Origin: an uncultured Chromatiaceae bacterium
GTDB lineage: Bacteria; Pseudomonadota; Gammaproteobacteria; Enterobacterales; Alteromonadaceae
Direction: 5' to 3'
Assembly: GCA_946482325.1 (NCBI GenBank)
Contig: CAMLRA010000037.1
Span: 1-29,788, forward strand
DNA length: 29,788 nucleotides
Shown here: positions 21,651-29,788 of the stretch, piece by piece
How the letters are laid out: each line of letters begins with the position of its first letter
Numbering within the stretch: the first letter of the stretch is position 1
Made by a program: the position numbers and the translations under genes
The notes under the pieces: model-generated
Databases searched by the model: none
What the model was told of the DNA's origin: nothing
Seen by the model: the letters and a program-made list of their open reading frames with translations, nothing else

Positions 21651-22853
21651 TTATCCGGGATGCCCATCTGCACGCGGGCTAGTCAGAATTTTCCAATAAC
21701 AGAGCAGAAACAGCATAAACCCGACAACCCAACAAACGGCTGATATTAACACCCCGGTCAGGTACCACTGGCTGGATTGCAAAGGCAGCAATACACGACA
21801 AACCATGGCGGCGATTAAGGCAGCGAACGCCAGCGGCATCCAGCGCGATGTTTTCAGTTGCCGGCCGGTATGACCCAGTGACACTCTGGACATCATTGAC
21901 AGGATCATCGCCCCCATAGCGCCAACCGTCAGCATATGGATCGCAAGACTCTGTGTCACCGCAAGACCTGAGTAGCGTGCGGCAAAAAGCGCCAATCCGG
22001 CCGGAATACACCAATAAGCCATATGTAAAGACCAGAGTAGTGGCTCTTGCCAAGTGATCCAGATTTTCCAGCGGGCAGCCCGCACTGCGAGCAGCGTTGC
22101 GGCGACTGTACACAATAAAAAAGGTACTTGGGTGGGCAGCCAGGTTTGCAAATGGAAAAAGTGAAAGCCAAATACCGACCAGCAGCTGCCAAGTGCCGCC
22201 CGGTCTAACCAAACCAGTGAGGTAACCCGCGTGGTGCGAGTGCCATTGGCGGTAAACATCGGCAGCACGCGGCCGCCAACAATCGCCATCACCAGCGTGA
22301 TCAACAGAACCGCACTGGTAGACCCATGATTCTGTAACTGTTCATAACCCGGTGTTAGGCCAAACCACATCAGAGCATTGCAGATGGTTAATACCAGCAA
22401 TAACGGAATAAAAAACAAGTTGCGATATTGCCGGGCGGCAATCAATGGTTTTGCCAGTAACCCGGCAGCCAATGGTAAAAAGCTCAAATCAATCAACATC
22501 AACAGTGGTAAAGGCATTGCGACCGGCGCTGCGTTCGCCAGTCGCGCCAGCAACCAACAGGCAACTAACAGGGCTAATGGTTTGCCATGCGGCGCGCGCA
22601 GCCCGGTCCAGTTTTGCATCGCAGTCAGCAAAAATCCGGCAACAACGGCACTGCCAAAACCGAACACCATTTCGTGGCTGTGCCAAAAAACTATAGGCAG
22701 TGCAGGTTTGAAAGTAACCCAACCGGCGAGAATGGCGCCCCACCAGGCAATAGCCAGAGCTGAAAAAGAGGCTGCGCCTAAAAATAACGGCCGAAACGCC
22801 AGACGCAGTAACACTGGAATTTTCTGCTCCTGAGCTAGATCTGTGATTTGCAT
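21651..22853 (-). CDS. nnrS: NnrS family haem-copper membrane protein
   Basis: 400 residues with about 12 hydrophobic segments. NnrS proteins are haem- and copper-containing inner-membrane proteins that help cells tolerate nitric oxide. Conserved histidine-rich features are WHSHEMVFGFG near residue 57, the VGGRVLPMFTANG segment and HMLTVGAMGAMILSMMSRVSLGHTG. GAGGA lies four bases before the ATG. It starts 22 bases after the NarK-type transporter gene, so the two are probably co-transcribed. Confidence 0.93.
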   Translation of the reverse strand: MQITDLAQEQKIPVLLRLAFRPLFLGAASFSALAIAWWGAILAGWVTFKPALPIVFWHSHEMVFGFGSAVVAGFLLTAMQNWTGLRAPHGKPLALLVACWLLARLANAAPVAMPLPLLMLIDLSFLPLAAGLLAKPLIAARQYRNLFFIPLLLVLTICNALMWFGLTPGYEQLQNHGSTSAVLLITLVMAIVGGRVLPMFTANGTRTTRVTSLVWLDRAALGSCWSVFGFHFFHLQTWLPTQVPFLLCTVAATLLAVRAARWKIWITWQEPLLWSLHMAYWCIPAGLALFAARYSGLAVTQSLAIHMLTVGAMGAMILSMMSRVSLGHTGRQLKTSRWMPLAFAALIAAMVCRVLLPLQSSQWYLTGVLISAVCWVVGFMLFLLCYWKILTSPRADGHPG

Positions 22854-22875
22854 AAAGTCCTCATACAGCGACGAG

Positions 22876-24180
22876 TTAATGGTCGTCAGCTAGAAAGTTG
22901 TCCGCGCGTGCTTTGGCAAGCGCTAGTTGGAATTGCTCACGTTGGTTAGCAAAAAACATCAGGATCATGCAAAGGGCCAGCACGCCATACAGCAGCATAA
23001 AGCAACCGCTGTAAATGCCCAGCAAGTCCTGAGATAAGCCAAATAGGATGGGGAGTGTGAAACCGCCGGTTGCTGCAATCGCAGATACCATGCCCGATGC
23101 AGCACCAAATCGTTGCGGGTAATAGCGATATAACAAGCTGTACACGCTGGCACGGCCTAAGCCCTGGGCGATGCCTACTACAAACAATAGTGCAGTGAAC
23201 AGCCAAACATTAATTTCAATGTGCAGCGCAACCTGCTTATCAATGCCGCGGATCACTAAATCTGTCGGCGGGTAACTTAAGAAAAACAAACAACACAGGC
23301 AAATCCAGAACACGCTCCAGTTGATGGTTCTGCTGCCAAATCGTTGCGCGAGGTAGCCGCCAAGCCCACGGACCATGCTGGAGGTCGCGACAAAAAACAG
23401 GGTGAAACTGAGCGCTTGTGCCATCGGTAACTGATAGGCCGTCATGTAGTAATGCGGTAACCACAGCAGTAATGCCAAAAAACAACCAAACACAAAGTAG
23501 TAATACAGTGAAAAACGCCAGAGCCGGCTGTCGGACAACAAATCTCGCCAATCTGGACGTATGGTTTCCACATCCACATCCACAGCAATAGGCTGCGGAT
23601 GCAAGGTTTTTGCCTGGTTCTGCGAGTTTACCGGTGGACAGAACCAGCTGAATAAGCACAACACCAGTAAATTCAGCCAACCCAGATAAAATCCGGCGTC
23701 CAATAACAAAGCGATTTGGTCAGCAACCAGGCTGGCGACAAATAACGAGACTGCCGCGCCGGCGTTACCAATGCCGAAAATGCCCAGCACAAAACCTGCT
23801 TTTTGCGGCGCCACCAGCAGGGTCAAATAGCGGGTGCCGAGAGTAAAGCTGACACCTGAGATACCTAGCCAAAGCCCACAAAACAGATAGCCAGTAAAAG
23901 TTTCGACGTAACTGAGCAGAAAAAGTGGTGGCGTTTGCAGCAATAACAATATTTGCCAGAGTTGCTGCGGACAAATCCGGTCCGCCAGAATGCCGGCAGG
24001 AAGGCGCAATAATGCTCCTGATAGTATCGGGCTTGCTAGTAAAAGGCCTAATTCAGTGCCGCTGAGTTGCCACTGATCCTGCAATAACAAACCTGCGGCG
24101 GCATACCAAGTCCAGACAGCAAAACACCAGCCAAAAGTCATAGTTGCGGCAATCACAACAGGCCACGGCAGCTTGGTCAT
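22876..24180 (-). CDS. narK: NarK-family nitrate/nitrite transporter (NarK1 type)
   Basis: 434 residues, twelve predicted membrane segments, nitrate-nitrite porter family of the major facilitator superfamily. The signature GIGNAGAA occurs in the fifth segment region (FGIGNAGAAVSLF), and the conserved glycine-rich motif LPAGILADR is in the first half. The start is the ATG at 24180 preceded by GGGA; the open frame reaches a TTG at 24234 with no ribosome site. It is the first gene of an operon with nnrS. Direction of transport (nitrate uptake or nitrate/nitrite exchange) is not evident. Confidence 0.9.
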   Translation of the reverse strand: MTKLPWPVVIAATMTFGWCFAVWTWYAAAGLLLQDQWQLSGTELGLLLASPILSGALLRLPAGILADRICPQQLWQILLLLQTPPLFLLSYVETFTGYLFCGLWLGISGVSFTLGTRYLTLLVAPQKAGFVLGIFGIGNAGAAVSLFVASLVADQIALLLDAGFYLGWLNLLVLCLFSWFCPPVNSQNQAKTLHPQPIAVDVDVETIRPDWRDLLSDSRLWRFSLYYYFVFGCFLALLLWLPHYYMTAYQLPMAQALSFTLFFVATSSMVRGLGGYLAQRFGSRTINWSVFWICLCCLFFLSYPPTDLVIRGIDKQVALHIEINVWLFTALLFVVGIAQGLGRASVYSLLYRYYPQRFGAASGMVSAIAATGGFTLPILFGLSQDLLGIYSGCFMLLYGVLALCMILMFFANQREQFQLALAKARADNFLADDH

Positions 24181-24296
24181 TTTATTTCCCAGTCTGAAAG
24201 TTGATGGTAGTAATGCTATCGCAACCGGTATCAATACGCTGTCTGAGTAAAGAGGTACTCCGTAATTGTCATGCGGTGCCAGGCGGAAAATTGCGC

Positions 24297-24312
24297 TGCT
24301 CCCTAAGGAGTA
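24297..24312. promoter_or_regulatory. NarL/NarP-like 7-2-7 site
   Basis: TGCTCCC-TA-AGGAGTA has a perfect right heptamer (TACTCCT on the other strand, fitting TACYYMT) and a 5-of-7 left one. It lies between the divergent transporter genes. A short T run follows, but the four-pair stem is too weak for a terminator. Confidence 0.4.
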
Positions 24313-24353
24313 GTTTTTGCCATTTTTAGCCGCGTGCGCACCTGCAGCAATGT

Positions 24354-24369
24354 TACCTAATTGTAGGTA
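24354..24369. promoter_or_regulatory. NarL/NarP-like 7-2-7 site
   Basis: TACCTAA-TT-GTAGGTA is an inverted repeat whose two heptamers each match TACYYMT at 6 of 7 positions. It is centred about 93 bases upstream of the start predicted from the FNR-type box, similar to NarL spacing at E. coli narG. Confidence 0.5.
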
Positions 24370-24406
24370 TATCCATTATTAATCAATTTGATAGCAGCTA
24401 CATGCT

Positions 24407-24420
24407 TTGATGTCGGTCAA
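24407..24420 (+). promoter_or_regulatory. FNR-type box before the second NarK gene
   Basis: TTGAT-GTCG-GTCAA matches TTGAT-N4-ATCAA at 9 of 10 positions. A site centred at -41.5 predicts a start at 24455 and puts the -10 exactly on TAAAGT (24443-24448). This promoter would transcribe from before the start codon at 24492, which supports that start over ATG 24426. Confidence 0.55.
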
Positions 24421-24491
24421 AGGAAATGTCCATTAGGCTACCTAAAGTAGATTGGAATTTAAAAATAACTGGCATGCCAGTGGAGGACATT

Positions 24492-25982
24492 ATGGCGAGT
24501 ACCGCCCATGGGGGCGCTGGCAAAGTTGAGTTACTGAACTTTGCTGACCCGAAGATTAAAACTTTACACTTAACCTGGTTTGCATTTTTTCTGACTTTTG
24601 TCATGTGGTTTAACCACGCGCCAATTCTGGCAGATTTAAAGCAAGCATTAAGCCTGACCGATGCACAAATCAAAGCATTATTGATTCTCAACGTCGCACT
24701 GACGATCCCGGCGCGGATTGTGGTTGGGATCTTGGTCGATAAATTCGGCCCGCGCATTATGTACAGTGTACTGCTGTTTTTATCGTCGATTTTCTGTATC
24801 GGTTTTGCTTTCGCCAACTCCTTTGAAAGCCTGGCGCTGTTCCGCTTTTTATTGGGGTTCGTCGGCGCTGGCTTTGTAATTGGCATTCGCTTAGTCAGTG
24901 AATGGTTCCCGTCTCATCAGGTAGGCACCGCCGAAGGCATCTACGGCGGTTGGGGCAATTTTGGCTCGGCTGCTGCCGCAATGACCTTGCCGACTATTGC
25001 TTTGATGTTTGGTGGTGCAGAAGGTTGGCGCTATGCACTGGCCAGTGTCGGCATCTTCAGTATGGGGTACGCGTTGGTGTTTTATTATGCTGCCCGCAAT
25101 ACACCAAAAGGCTCTGTATATTTTAAACCGAAAAAATCCGGCGCGATGGAAGTGACCAGTTGGGGTGATTTATGGTTACTGATCATCATGAATATCCCGA
25201 TGTATCTGGCATTAGCGATGCTGGCCTGGAAAATGTCTCCTGCCGGCGTCAACCTGTTCAGCACAACCTATATGGAAGCGATTTGGCTCGGACTGGTGGT
25301 GCTGTTTGTGATCCAGACTCATCAGGTGTGGCGGGTGAATGCAGAGCACCTGCGTAAAGGTGTGCCTGAGCACGAGAAGTATCCATTTAAACAAGTTGCC
25401 ATTCTGGATATTGCCTATTTCACTACTTTCGGTTCAGAGCTTGCTGTGGTCTCGATGTTGCCGCTGTTTTTCCTGGAAACCTTCAGCAGTCTGACCCCCG
25501 TCACCGCAGGTTTGCTGGCTTCGGGGTATGCCTTTATGAATCTGGTCTCCAGACCGCTCGGTGGCTGGTTCTCTGATAAATTTGGCCGGCGCAAAAGTAT
25601 GGTGTTGTTGATTGGTGGTTTGGCGGTTGGTTATTTGCTGATGGGGACTATTAACAGTAGCTGGCCTATCGCCGCCGCAGTGATCCTCTGTATGACCTGT
25701 AGCTTCTTCGTACAAGGTGGTGAGGGTGCTGTGTTTGCCATAGTGCCGTTGATTAAACGTCGGATGACGGGGCAAATCGCCGGGATGGCTGGGGCGTACG
25801 GTAACGTAGGTGCTGTCGTGTACCTGACTATTTTCAGCTACGTTGATTATGCGACTTTCTTCTACATGATTGGCGGGACTGCCTTGATTGGATTGATTTC
25901 GGTGATGTTCCTGGCAGAGCCAAAAGGCCATCTGACTGAAGTCGATGAAGACGGTAATGTACACCATATCCGGGTCAGCTGA
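24492..25982 (+). CDS. NarK-family nitrate/nitrite transporter paired with a kinase
   Basis: 496 residues with twelve predicted membrane segments. The NNP signature appears as [15 protein letters not shown], and a second conserved glycine motif ([16 protein letters not shown]) is in the later half. It resembles the Pseudomonas transporter encoded beside a Ser/Thr kinase (PA1783, named NasA there) more than E. coli NarK. The start is the ATG with GGAGG five bases upstream; an earlier in-frame ATG at 24426 overlaps the predicted promoter. It is divergent from the other NarK gene and two bases upstream of the phosphatase/kinase gene. Regulation by FNR and NarL/NarP-type proteins is inferred from sites upstream. 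Confidence 0.92.
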   Translation: MASTAHGGAGKVELLNFADPKIKTLHLTWFAFFLTFVMWFNHAPILADLKQALSLTDAQIKALLILNVALTIPARIVVGILVDKFGPRIMYSVLLFLSSIFCIGFAFANSFESLALFRFLLGFVGAGFVIGIRLVSEWFPSHQVGTAEGIYGGWGNFGSAAAAMTLPTIALMFGGAEGWRYALASVGIFSMGYALVFYYAARNTPKGSVYFKPKKSGAMEVTSWGDLWLLIIMNIPMYLALAMLAWKMSPAGVNLFSTTYMEAIWLGLVVLFVIQTHQVWRVNAEHLRKGVPEHEKYPFKQVAILDIAYFTTFGSELAVVSMLPLFFLETFSSLTPVTAGLLASGYAFMNLVSRPLGGWFSDKFGRRKSMVLLIGGLAVGYLLMGTINSSWPIAAAVILCMTCSFFVQGGEGAVFAIVPLIKRRMTGQIAGMAGAYGNVGAVVYLTIFSYVDYATFFYMIGGTALIGLISVMFLAEPKGHLTEVDEDGNVHHIRVS

Positions 25983-25983
25983 G

Positions 25984-27795
25984 ATGAATAAAACAACGTT
26001 GATGGTGAGCCAGGGAATGGCAGAGACTGAGTATGTGTTATCGCCACCGTGGCAACAAAGCGCACAGGTCAGCGACCATCAATTGTTGATTGAAACCGCC
26101 GGCATCAGTATTGCCGGCGGAAAATTACCGAATGAAGATGCGATTTGCCTGACGCCTGAACTCACAGCGCATGCACAAATTTATAAAGGATTTGCGTTGG
26201 CGCTGGCAGACGGAGTCAGCTCAGCCGAAGCCGGTGCCAGCGCCAGTCAGTATGCTTGTGCCAGTTTTGTCGCCGACTACTATAAAACGCCGGATAGTTG
26301 GAGCACTGACCACAGTGCCGCAACGGTACTGACGTCTATCAACAGTACTTTGTATCAGCGCTCGCACCAGTATCAGCAGGATGACCGCGGCCATTTATGC
26401 ACTTTTACCGGACTGGTATTGAAATCAGCAACGGCCCGGTGGTTTCATATCGGTGACAGCAGGCTGTATTTGCTACGAGCTGGCAAACTAAGGCAAATCA
26501 GCACAGATCACACAACTAAGCTCTCAGAAAATCGTCAGTTTTTGGGGCGTGCCCTGGGCATGGATGAGCAGGTGCAGTGGCAACATGGCTCTGTCCCTCT
26601 AGAAGCCGGTGACCTGTTTTTGCTGTGTTCTGATGGGCTTAGTGATTTTGTTTCGGATGCTGAGATCACCGGCATCCTGCTCGCTACGCAGTCCTTGCAG
26701 CAGCAAGTTGAAGCTTTATTGCAGGCAGCACAGCACAGCGACGACAATATCAGCGTGGTGCTGGCCAAGGTGCGACAACTCCCGGCAGAATCACTGGACG
26801 ATTATAATGAACGGTTGACGCGACTGCCGTTTTTGCCAGCGCTGGACGCCGGCATGAAAGTTGATGGTTATGAGGTGCAGCGTCCCTTGTTTGCCAGCGC
26901 CCGCAGCCACTTATATCTGGTGCGCGACTTGGCAAATAACACTGAGTTGGTGCTGAAAACACCGTCGCAAAACTTTGCCGATGACAGTGCTTATATTGAA
27001 CGTTTTATCCGCGAAGAGTGGGTGGGCCTTCGCATTGACCATCCTGCGGTGGTTCGGGTGATCCGGCAACAACGGCGCCGCACTTTTTTGTATTACCTGA
27101 TGGAATATCTGCCTGGTGATTCACTCGATTGTTATCTGGCCACACAGGCACAACCAATGCGGCCTTCGGTGGCTATCGCTGTGTTGCGGCAAATTGCTGA
27201 GGCGCTTGGCGCTTTTCATCAGCTCGGGATCATTCATCAGGACTTAAAGCCCGCCAATATTATGTGTTTGAGCGATGGACAGCTGAAAATTGTCGATTTT
27301 GGTTCCGCCTATGTGCCTGGTCTTGCCGAACTTTATTCGCCGTTAACGCAGGAGCTGGCACTGGGTACGGCCAGTTATTCCGATCCGCATTATCTGCATG
27401 GGCATAACTCTGGTGAACAAGGCGATGTGTATGCGCTGGCGACTATTGCTTACGAGCTGTTTACCGGCAACCTGCCCTATGGTGATAAAGTCGAAGATTG
27501 TAGCTCGTTAGCAGATTATCAGCGGCTACGTTATCAAAGTGCGCGCAACCACAACAGCCGGATCCCGCTCTGGTTTGACCGAGCATTGCAAAAAGGCGTG
27601 AGCTTTGATTTGTCTGAGCGTTACCTGCACATCAACCAGCTGATGCAGGATTTACAGCAGCCCAACCCATTATTTTTACACCAGCAAGTGAGTTTGGCGC
27701 AGAAGAATAATAAGTTGTTGTTCTGGCAATTGATGAGCGGATTCTGGTTTATCACCTTTATCCTGCTGTTTTGGTTGTTTAGTTTACGTGGCTGA
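25984..27795 (+). CDS. PP2C-type protein phosphatase fused to a Ser/Thr protein kinase, C-terminal membrane anchor
   Basis: 603 residues. The PP2C phosphatase domain (about 35-265) has NED at 50-52, ADG at 75-77, GDSR at 157-160, CSDGLSD around 215-221 and SDDNIS at 252-257. A Hanks-type kinase domain (about 292-555) follows: Lys325 in LVLKTP, HQD at 418-420, Asn425 and DFG at 438-440. The catalytic loop has HQD where most kinases have HRD, and no clear glycine-rich P-loop is visible in RPLFASARSHLYLV. A single hydrophobic helix (about 579-600) ends the protein, so the catalytic domains should face the cytoplasm. Its gene starts two bases after the transporter stop. The same pairing is known at Pseudomonas PA1782-PA1783. 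A role in adjusting transport is inferred. Confidence 0.9.
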   Translation: MNKTTLMVSQGMAETEYVLSPPWQQSAQVSDHQLLIETAGISIAGGKLPNEDAICLTPELTAHAQIYKGFALALADGVSSAEAGASASQYACASFVADYYKTPDSWSTDHSAATVLTSINSTLYQRSHQYQQDDRGHLCTFTGLVLKSATARWFHIGDSRLYLLRAGKLRQISTDHTTKLSENRQFLGRALGMDEQVQWQHGSVPLEAGDLFLLCSDGLSDFVSDAEITGILLATQSLQQQVEALLQAAQHSDDNISVVLAKVRQLPAESLDDYNERLTRLPFLPALDAGMKVDGYEVQRPLFASARSHLYLVRDLANNTELVLKTPSQNFADDSAYIERFIREEWVGLRIDHPAVVRVIRQQRRRTFLYYLMEYLPGDSLDCYLATQAQPMRPSVAIAVLRQIAEALGAFHQLGIIHQDLKPANIMCLSDGQLKIVDFGSAYVPGLAELYSPLTQELALGTASYSDPHYLHGHNSGEQGDVYALATIAYELFTGNLPYGDKVEDCSSLADYQRLRYQSARNHNSRIPLWFDRALQKGVSFDLSERYLHINQLMQDLQQPNPLFLHQQVSLAQKNNKLLFWQLMSGFWFITFILLFWLFSLRG

Positions 27796-27812
27796 TCTGG
27801 TTGTGTAGCTCA

Positions 27813-27841
27813 AAGTGCTCAGGCTTTTGGCCTGAACACTT
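27813..27841. terminator. Hairpin between convergent genes, possible bidirectional terminator
   Basis: AAGTG and TCAGGC pair with GCCTGA and CACTT across a five-base loop, with one mismatch. It lies at the meeting of the kinase gene and mogA and includes the last codons of mogA. No T tract follows on either strand, so intrinsic termination is doubtful. Confidence 0.4.
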
Positions 27842-28355
27842 GAATGACTTCCGGGTTTACCTCGAGATAAGGCCCTTCCATCAAATCGATGCAATACGGG
27901 ATAGCCGGAAATACGGCATCCAGACATTGACGAATAGCACTGGGTTTGCCAGGTAAATTCACAATCAACCGCTGCCCGCGCAGGCCTGCGGTCTGGCGTG
28001 ATAAAATCGCCGTAGGCACATATTTCAGCGATTCTGTGCGCATCAGTTCACCAAAACCCGGCATCATCCGGTCGCAAACCGCTTCAGTTGCTTCGGGCGT
28101 GACATCGCGTTTCGCCGGTCCGGTACCACCGGTCGTCACGACGAGGCAACATTGCATTTCGTCTGTCAGTTCAATCAATGTTTGTTCAATCAATGCCTGC
28201 TCATCGGGGATCAGCCGATAGACTTTTTCCCATGGCGAGGTGAGATATTCGGCCAGCGTTTGTTCAATCGCTTTGCCGGAAATGTCGTCGTAAATCCCTT
28301 GTGACGCCCGGTCACTGACTGTCAGAATTCCAATCCGTATCTTGTCATGCTTCAT
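27819..28355 (-). CDS. mogA: Molybdopterin adenylyltransferase MogA
   Basis: 178 residues. MogA adenylates molybdopterin before MoeA inserts molybdate. It is a close match to E. coli MogA by motif: IGILTVSDRASQGIYDD at the start, RLIPDEQALIEQTL, TTGGTGPAKRDVTPEAT and MPGFGELMR, then PGKPSAI and PYCIDLMEGPY. An in-frame TTG at 28376 extends the frame but the ATG at 28355 matches the family start; a convincing Shine-Dalgarno was not seen. It lies 36 bases downstream of ubiV on the same strand, away from the main moa operon. Confidence 0.93.
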   Translation of the reverse strand: MKHDKIRIGILTVSDRASQGIYDDISGKAIEQTLAEYLTSPWEKVYRLIPDEQALIEQTLIELTDEMQCCLVVTTGGTGPAKRDVTPEATEAVCDRMMPGFGELMRTESLKYVPTAILSRQTAGLRGQRLIVNLPGKPSAIRQCLDAVFPAIPYCIDLMEGPYLEVNPEVIQVFRPKA

Positions 28356-28391
28356 AAACTCGAGGTGCTCATTCAATTAAAACTTGAGGAC

Positions 28392-29297
28392 TCATTCAAT
28401 ACTTGGTCCGTGTTGGTTAAACCCGGCAAGACGATGCCAGTAGCCATTCACTTCATTTGCCAGAAGAGGCGATGCAACACCATGACTGAACTGGATGAGT
28501 TTTGCCATAAATTCGTCCGGGTCAGGGCTTAGCCGAACATAATGCACTAAACCCTGCATCGACGGCAGGTCGTTTTGCAAATTGTATTTAGCCCCGGACT
28601 GTGTCTGAATACCGTTTAACACAAACAATGGTTGTCCTTCCTGGCTGGTGCTGAGCCGCCCGGTTGGATATTTAATACAACAGAGCTGACAATCATCTTT
28701 ATGCCTGTTTTCCGAGCGCGCTGTAAAGCAGCGACCCGACCAGGCCAGTGGCAGGTGGCCATACGCGAAAACTTCAATTTCCAGCTGCTGACGAATAGAA
28801 TCCAGTGCCGGTTGAGACAATAAGGTCTGCAGCCAGTCGCGGGATAATTCTACCGGCACCACCCAGCGGCGCATGCCGAGTTGCCACAGTTTCAGCACAC
28901 TTTGCTCGTTATACAGACTGAGGGCTGCTCCACCGACAAAAGGCAGCTGCTGGCTGGATAAATAATGGGCTGTCCCCACATCATTGGCTTCGACCATAAA
29001 CTGGTCCTGGGCGGTCAATTGCTGTAGAGCTCGCAGGTCAGCTTGGCTTTCCAATAATGTCAGGCCGGATAAGACGACTTGTTTGCCAGCTTCCTTAAGC
29101 ATTTGTGCGGTGCGCAGATAGTCGGTAAAGCTGAATTCACGTCTTTTGCTACAGACAGTTTCGCCAAGATAAACGACAGTCGCTGAGCTATCCGCGATTT
29201 GCTGATAAAACTGTTCAAGCTGAAGTTTTGGCCAATAGTACAAAATGGGGCCGACACTTACTTTTGGCACCATAGTTTGGTCGGAACATGCAACCAC
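28392..29297 (-). CDS. ubiV: O2-independent ubiquinone biosynthesis protein UbiV (U32 family)
   Basis: 301 residues from a GTG at 29297 with GGAG six bases upstream; the ATG at 29273 is where E. coli UbiV would begin but lacks a ribosome site. UbiV and UbiU form a complex with [4Fe-4S] clusters that hydroxylates ubiquinone precursors without oxygen. The four cluster cysteines are Cys49 (GETVCSKRR), Cys190, Cys203 and Cys206 or Cys207 (GRCFTARS and DDCQLCCIKYP). The extra cysteine at 207 makes the last ligand ambiguous. UbiU follows upstream with a 37-base gap. These genes support anaerobic nitrate respiration or denitrification. Confidence 0.92.
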   Translation of the reverse strand: MVACSDQTMVPKVSVGPILYYWPKLQLEQFYQQIADSSATVVYLGETVCSKRREFSFTDYLRTAQMLKEAGKQVVLSGLTLLESQADLRALQQLTAQDQFMVEANDVGTAHYLSSQQLPFVGGAALSLYNEQSVLKLWQLGMRRWVVPVELSRDWLQTLLSQPALDSIRQQLEIEVFAYGHLPLAWSGRCFTARSENRHKDDCQLCCIKYPTGRLSTSQEGQPLFVLNGIQTQSGAKYNLQNDLPSMQGLVHYVRLSPDPDEFMAKLIQFSHGVASPLLANEVNGYWHRLAGFNQHGPSIE

Positions 29298-29334
29298 AAT
29301 GTGCTCCTATGAATAGACAATCGGTTTTTTGAGG

Positions 29335-29788
29335 TTATTTCCAGTGCCGGTGATAAGCACCCAAGGTGGTTTGACTGCCTTCTGATAGCCCAGCCAGCGT
29401 AGCTTGCCAGCTGTCTTGGGTCTGAAACTTGTCCGGTGCCGCTTTGACGTTATCAATCGCAGCCCGCCAGACCTTCGTTAGAGCCCGGACATAAGCCGGG
29501 CTACGTTGCCGGCCTTCAATTTTCAGCGACGCTATACCTTCACGATGCAGCAGTGGCAGCAGCTCTAACGTATTAAGACTGGTAGGCTCTTCCAGCACAT
29601 GATAACGCTCACCATCGACATCAAACCTGCCTTTGCAGAGGGTTGGATAGCCGGCAGTTTCGTCAGGATTGAAGCGGTCAATCAATACATTGTTTAACCG
29701 GGACTGCAATTGACCTTCTTTTTCCTGCCAACGGACAAAAGCTGCTGGCGAACAGGCTCCTGCCGTATTGGGTGACTCGCCGGTCAGG
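29335..29788 (-). CDS. ubiU: O2-independent ubiquinone biosynthesis protein UbiU (3' part, 5' end outside window)
   Basis: The minus-strand frame is open to the window edge, giving about 150 C-terminal residues of a protein near 330. Recognisable U32-family segments are GACSPAAFVRWQ, YPTLCKGRF, LEEPTSLNTLELLP and the hallmark LKIEGRQRSPAYV. Two cysteines in GAC and TLCKGR fit the later [4Fe-4S] ligands of UbiU; the earlier ligands lie outside. A TTG near 29709 is not a start because family sequence continues upstream. It is the partner and upstream neighbour of ubiV. Confidence 0.92.
   Translation of the reverse strand, partial: LTGESPNTAGACSPAAFVRWQEKEGQLQSRLNNVLIDRFNPDETAGYPTLCKGRFDVDGERYHVLEEPTSLNTLELLPLLHREGIASLKIEGRQRSPAYVRALTKVWRAAIDNVKAAPDKFQTQDSWQATLAGLSEGSQTTLGAYHRHWK

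Noticed and set aside
24299..24320. CTCC/GGAG stem followed by TTTTT as an attenuator of the second NarK gene
   Set aside because: The stem has only four pairs, there is no overlapping AAAG hexaloop, and it lies upstream of the predicted promoter.
27819..28355. mogA as a duplicate of moaB
   Set aside because: Motifs separate the two clearly: the 27819 gene has the MogA-type GGTGPAKRDVTPEAT and PYCIDLMEGPY, while the 6491 gene has MoaB-type FAMPGS and NCTVEAVTPLF.
1..29788. CRISPR arrays, tRNA/rRNA genes, transposons or prophage
   Set aside because: No regularly spaced repeats, cloverleaf-like segments, transposase motifs or phage genes were seen, and gene density and style are uniform.

Overview
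The window comes from a gammaproteobacterium. Protein styles fit the Rheinheimera/Alishewanella/Shewanella neighbourhood; that placement is inferred from general family resemblance, not from a marker gene. Almost everything in it serves nitrate use: molybdenum cofactor (Moco) synthesis, molybdate uptake, assimilatory nitrate reduction, nitrate transport, nitric-oxide defence, and O2-independent ubiquinone synthesis. I see no tRNA, rRNA, CRISPR array, transposase or prophage gene.

Layout. (1) 1-2654, plus strand: the 3' part of moeA with its terminator, then a thiamine-diphosphate 2-oxoacid decarboxylase. (2) 2677-8626, minus strand: one tightly packed run, in transcription order moaA-mobA-moaB-moaC-moaD-moaE-modA-modB-modC. 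(3) 8627-9173: a 547-base divergent control region. (4) 9174-11885: nasA, assimilatory nitrate reductase. (5) 11968-16427, minus strand: nrtA-nrtB-nrtD plus an FAD oxidoreductase that probably feeds electrons to NasA. (6) 16733-19240: NO-stress gene ric, divergent from its likely regulator norR. (7) 19275-21563: moeB, a small DGC-type cysteine protein and a LysR regulator. (8) 21651-25982: nnrS and two NarK-family transporters transcribed divergently. (9) 25984-27795: a PP2C phosphatase/Ser-Thr kinase fusion directly behind the second transporter. (10) 27819-29788, minus strand: mogA, ubiV and the 3' part of ubiU.

The strongest finding is regulatory. Upstream of moaA, nasA and nrtA I read the same arrangement: NtrC-like sites, a sigma-54-type -24/-12 element, then a short leader holding a hairpin with a six-base loop starting AAAG (A at position 1, G at position 4). 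That hairpin overlaps the 5' arm of an intrinsic terminator with a U tract. This is the known layout of ANTAR-protein (NasR/NasT) antitermination, so all three units are predicted to need both nitrogen limitation and nitrate. In the moaA leader the attenuator is followed by a Moco riboswitch, giving two RNA switches in series. The first two promoters are divergent and appear to share one pair of NtrC-like sites.

Other control signals: three NorR-type GT-N7-AC sites plus a sigma-54 element before ric, a perfect FNR/DNR-type palindrome before the DGC gene, and an FNR-type box with NarL/NarP-type 7-2-7 sites before the second NarK gene. The oddest coding feature is moaE: its ancestral N-terminal segment is still in frame and recognisable but carries four stop codons, leaving a shortened ORF with a GTG start. 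No nitrite reductase gene (nirBD) and no nasST/nasR regulator lies in the window.
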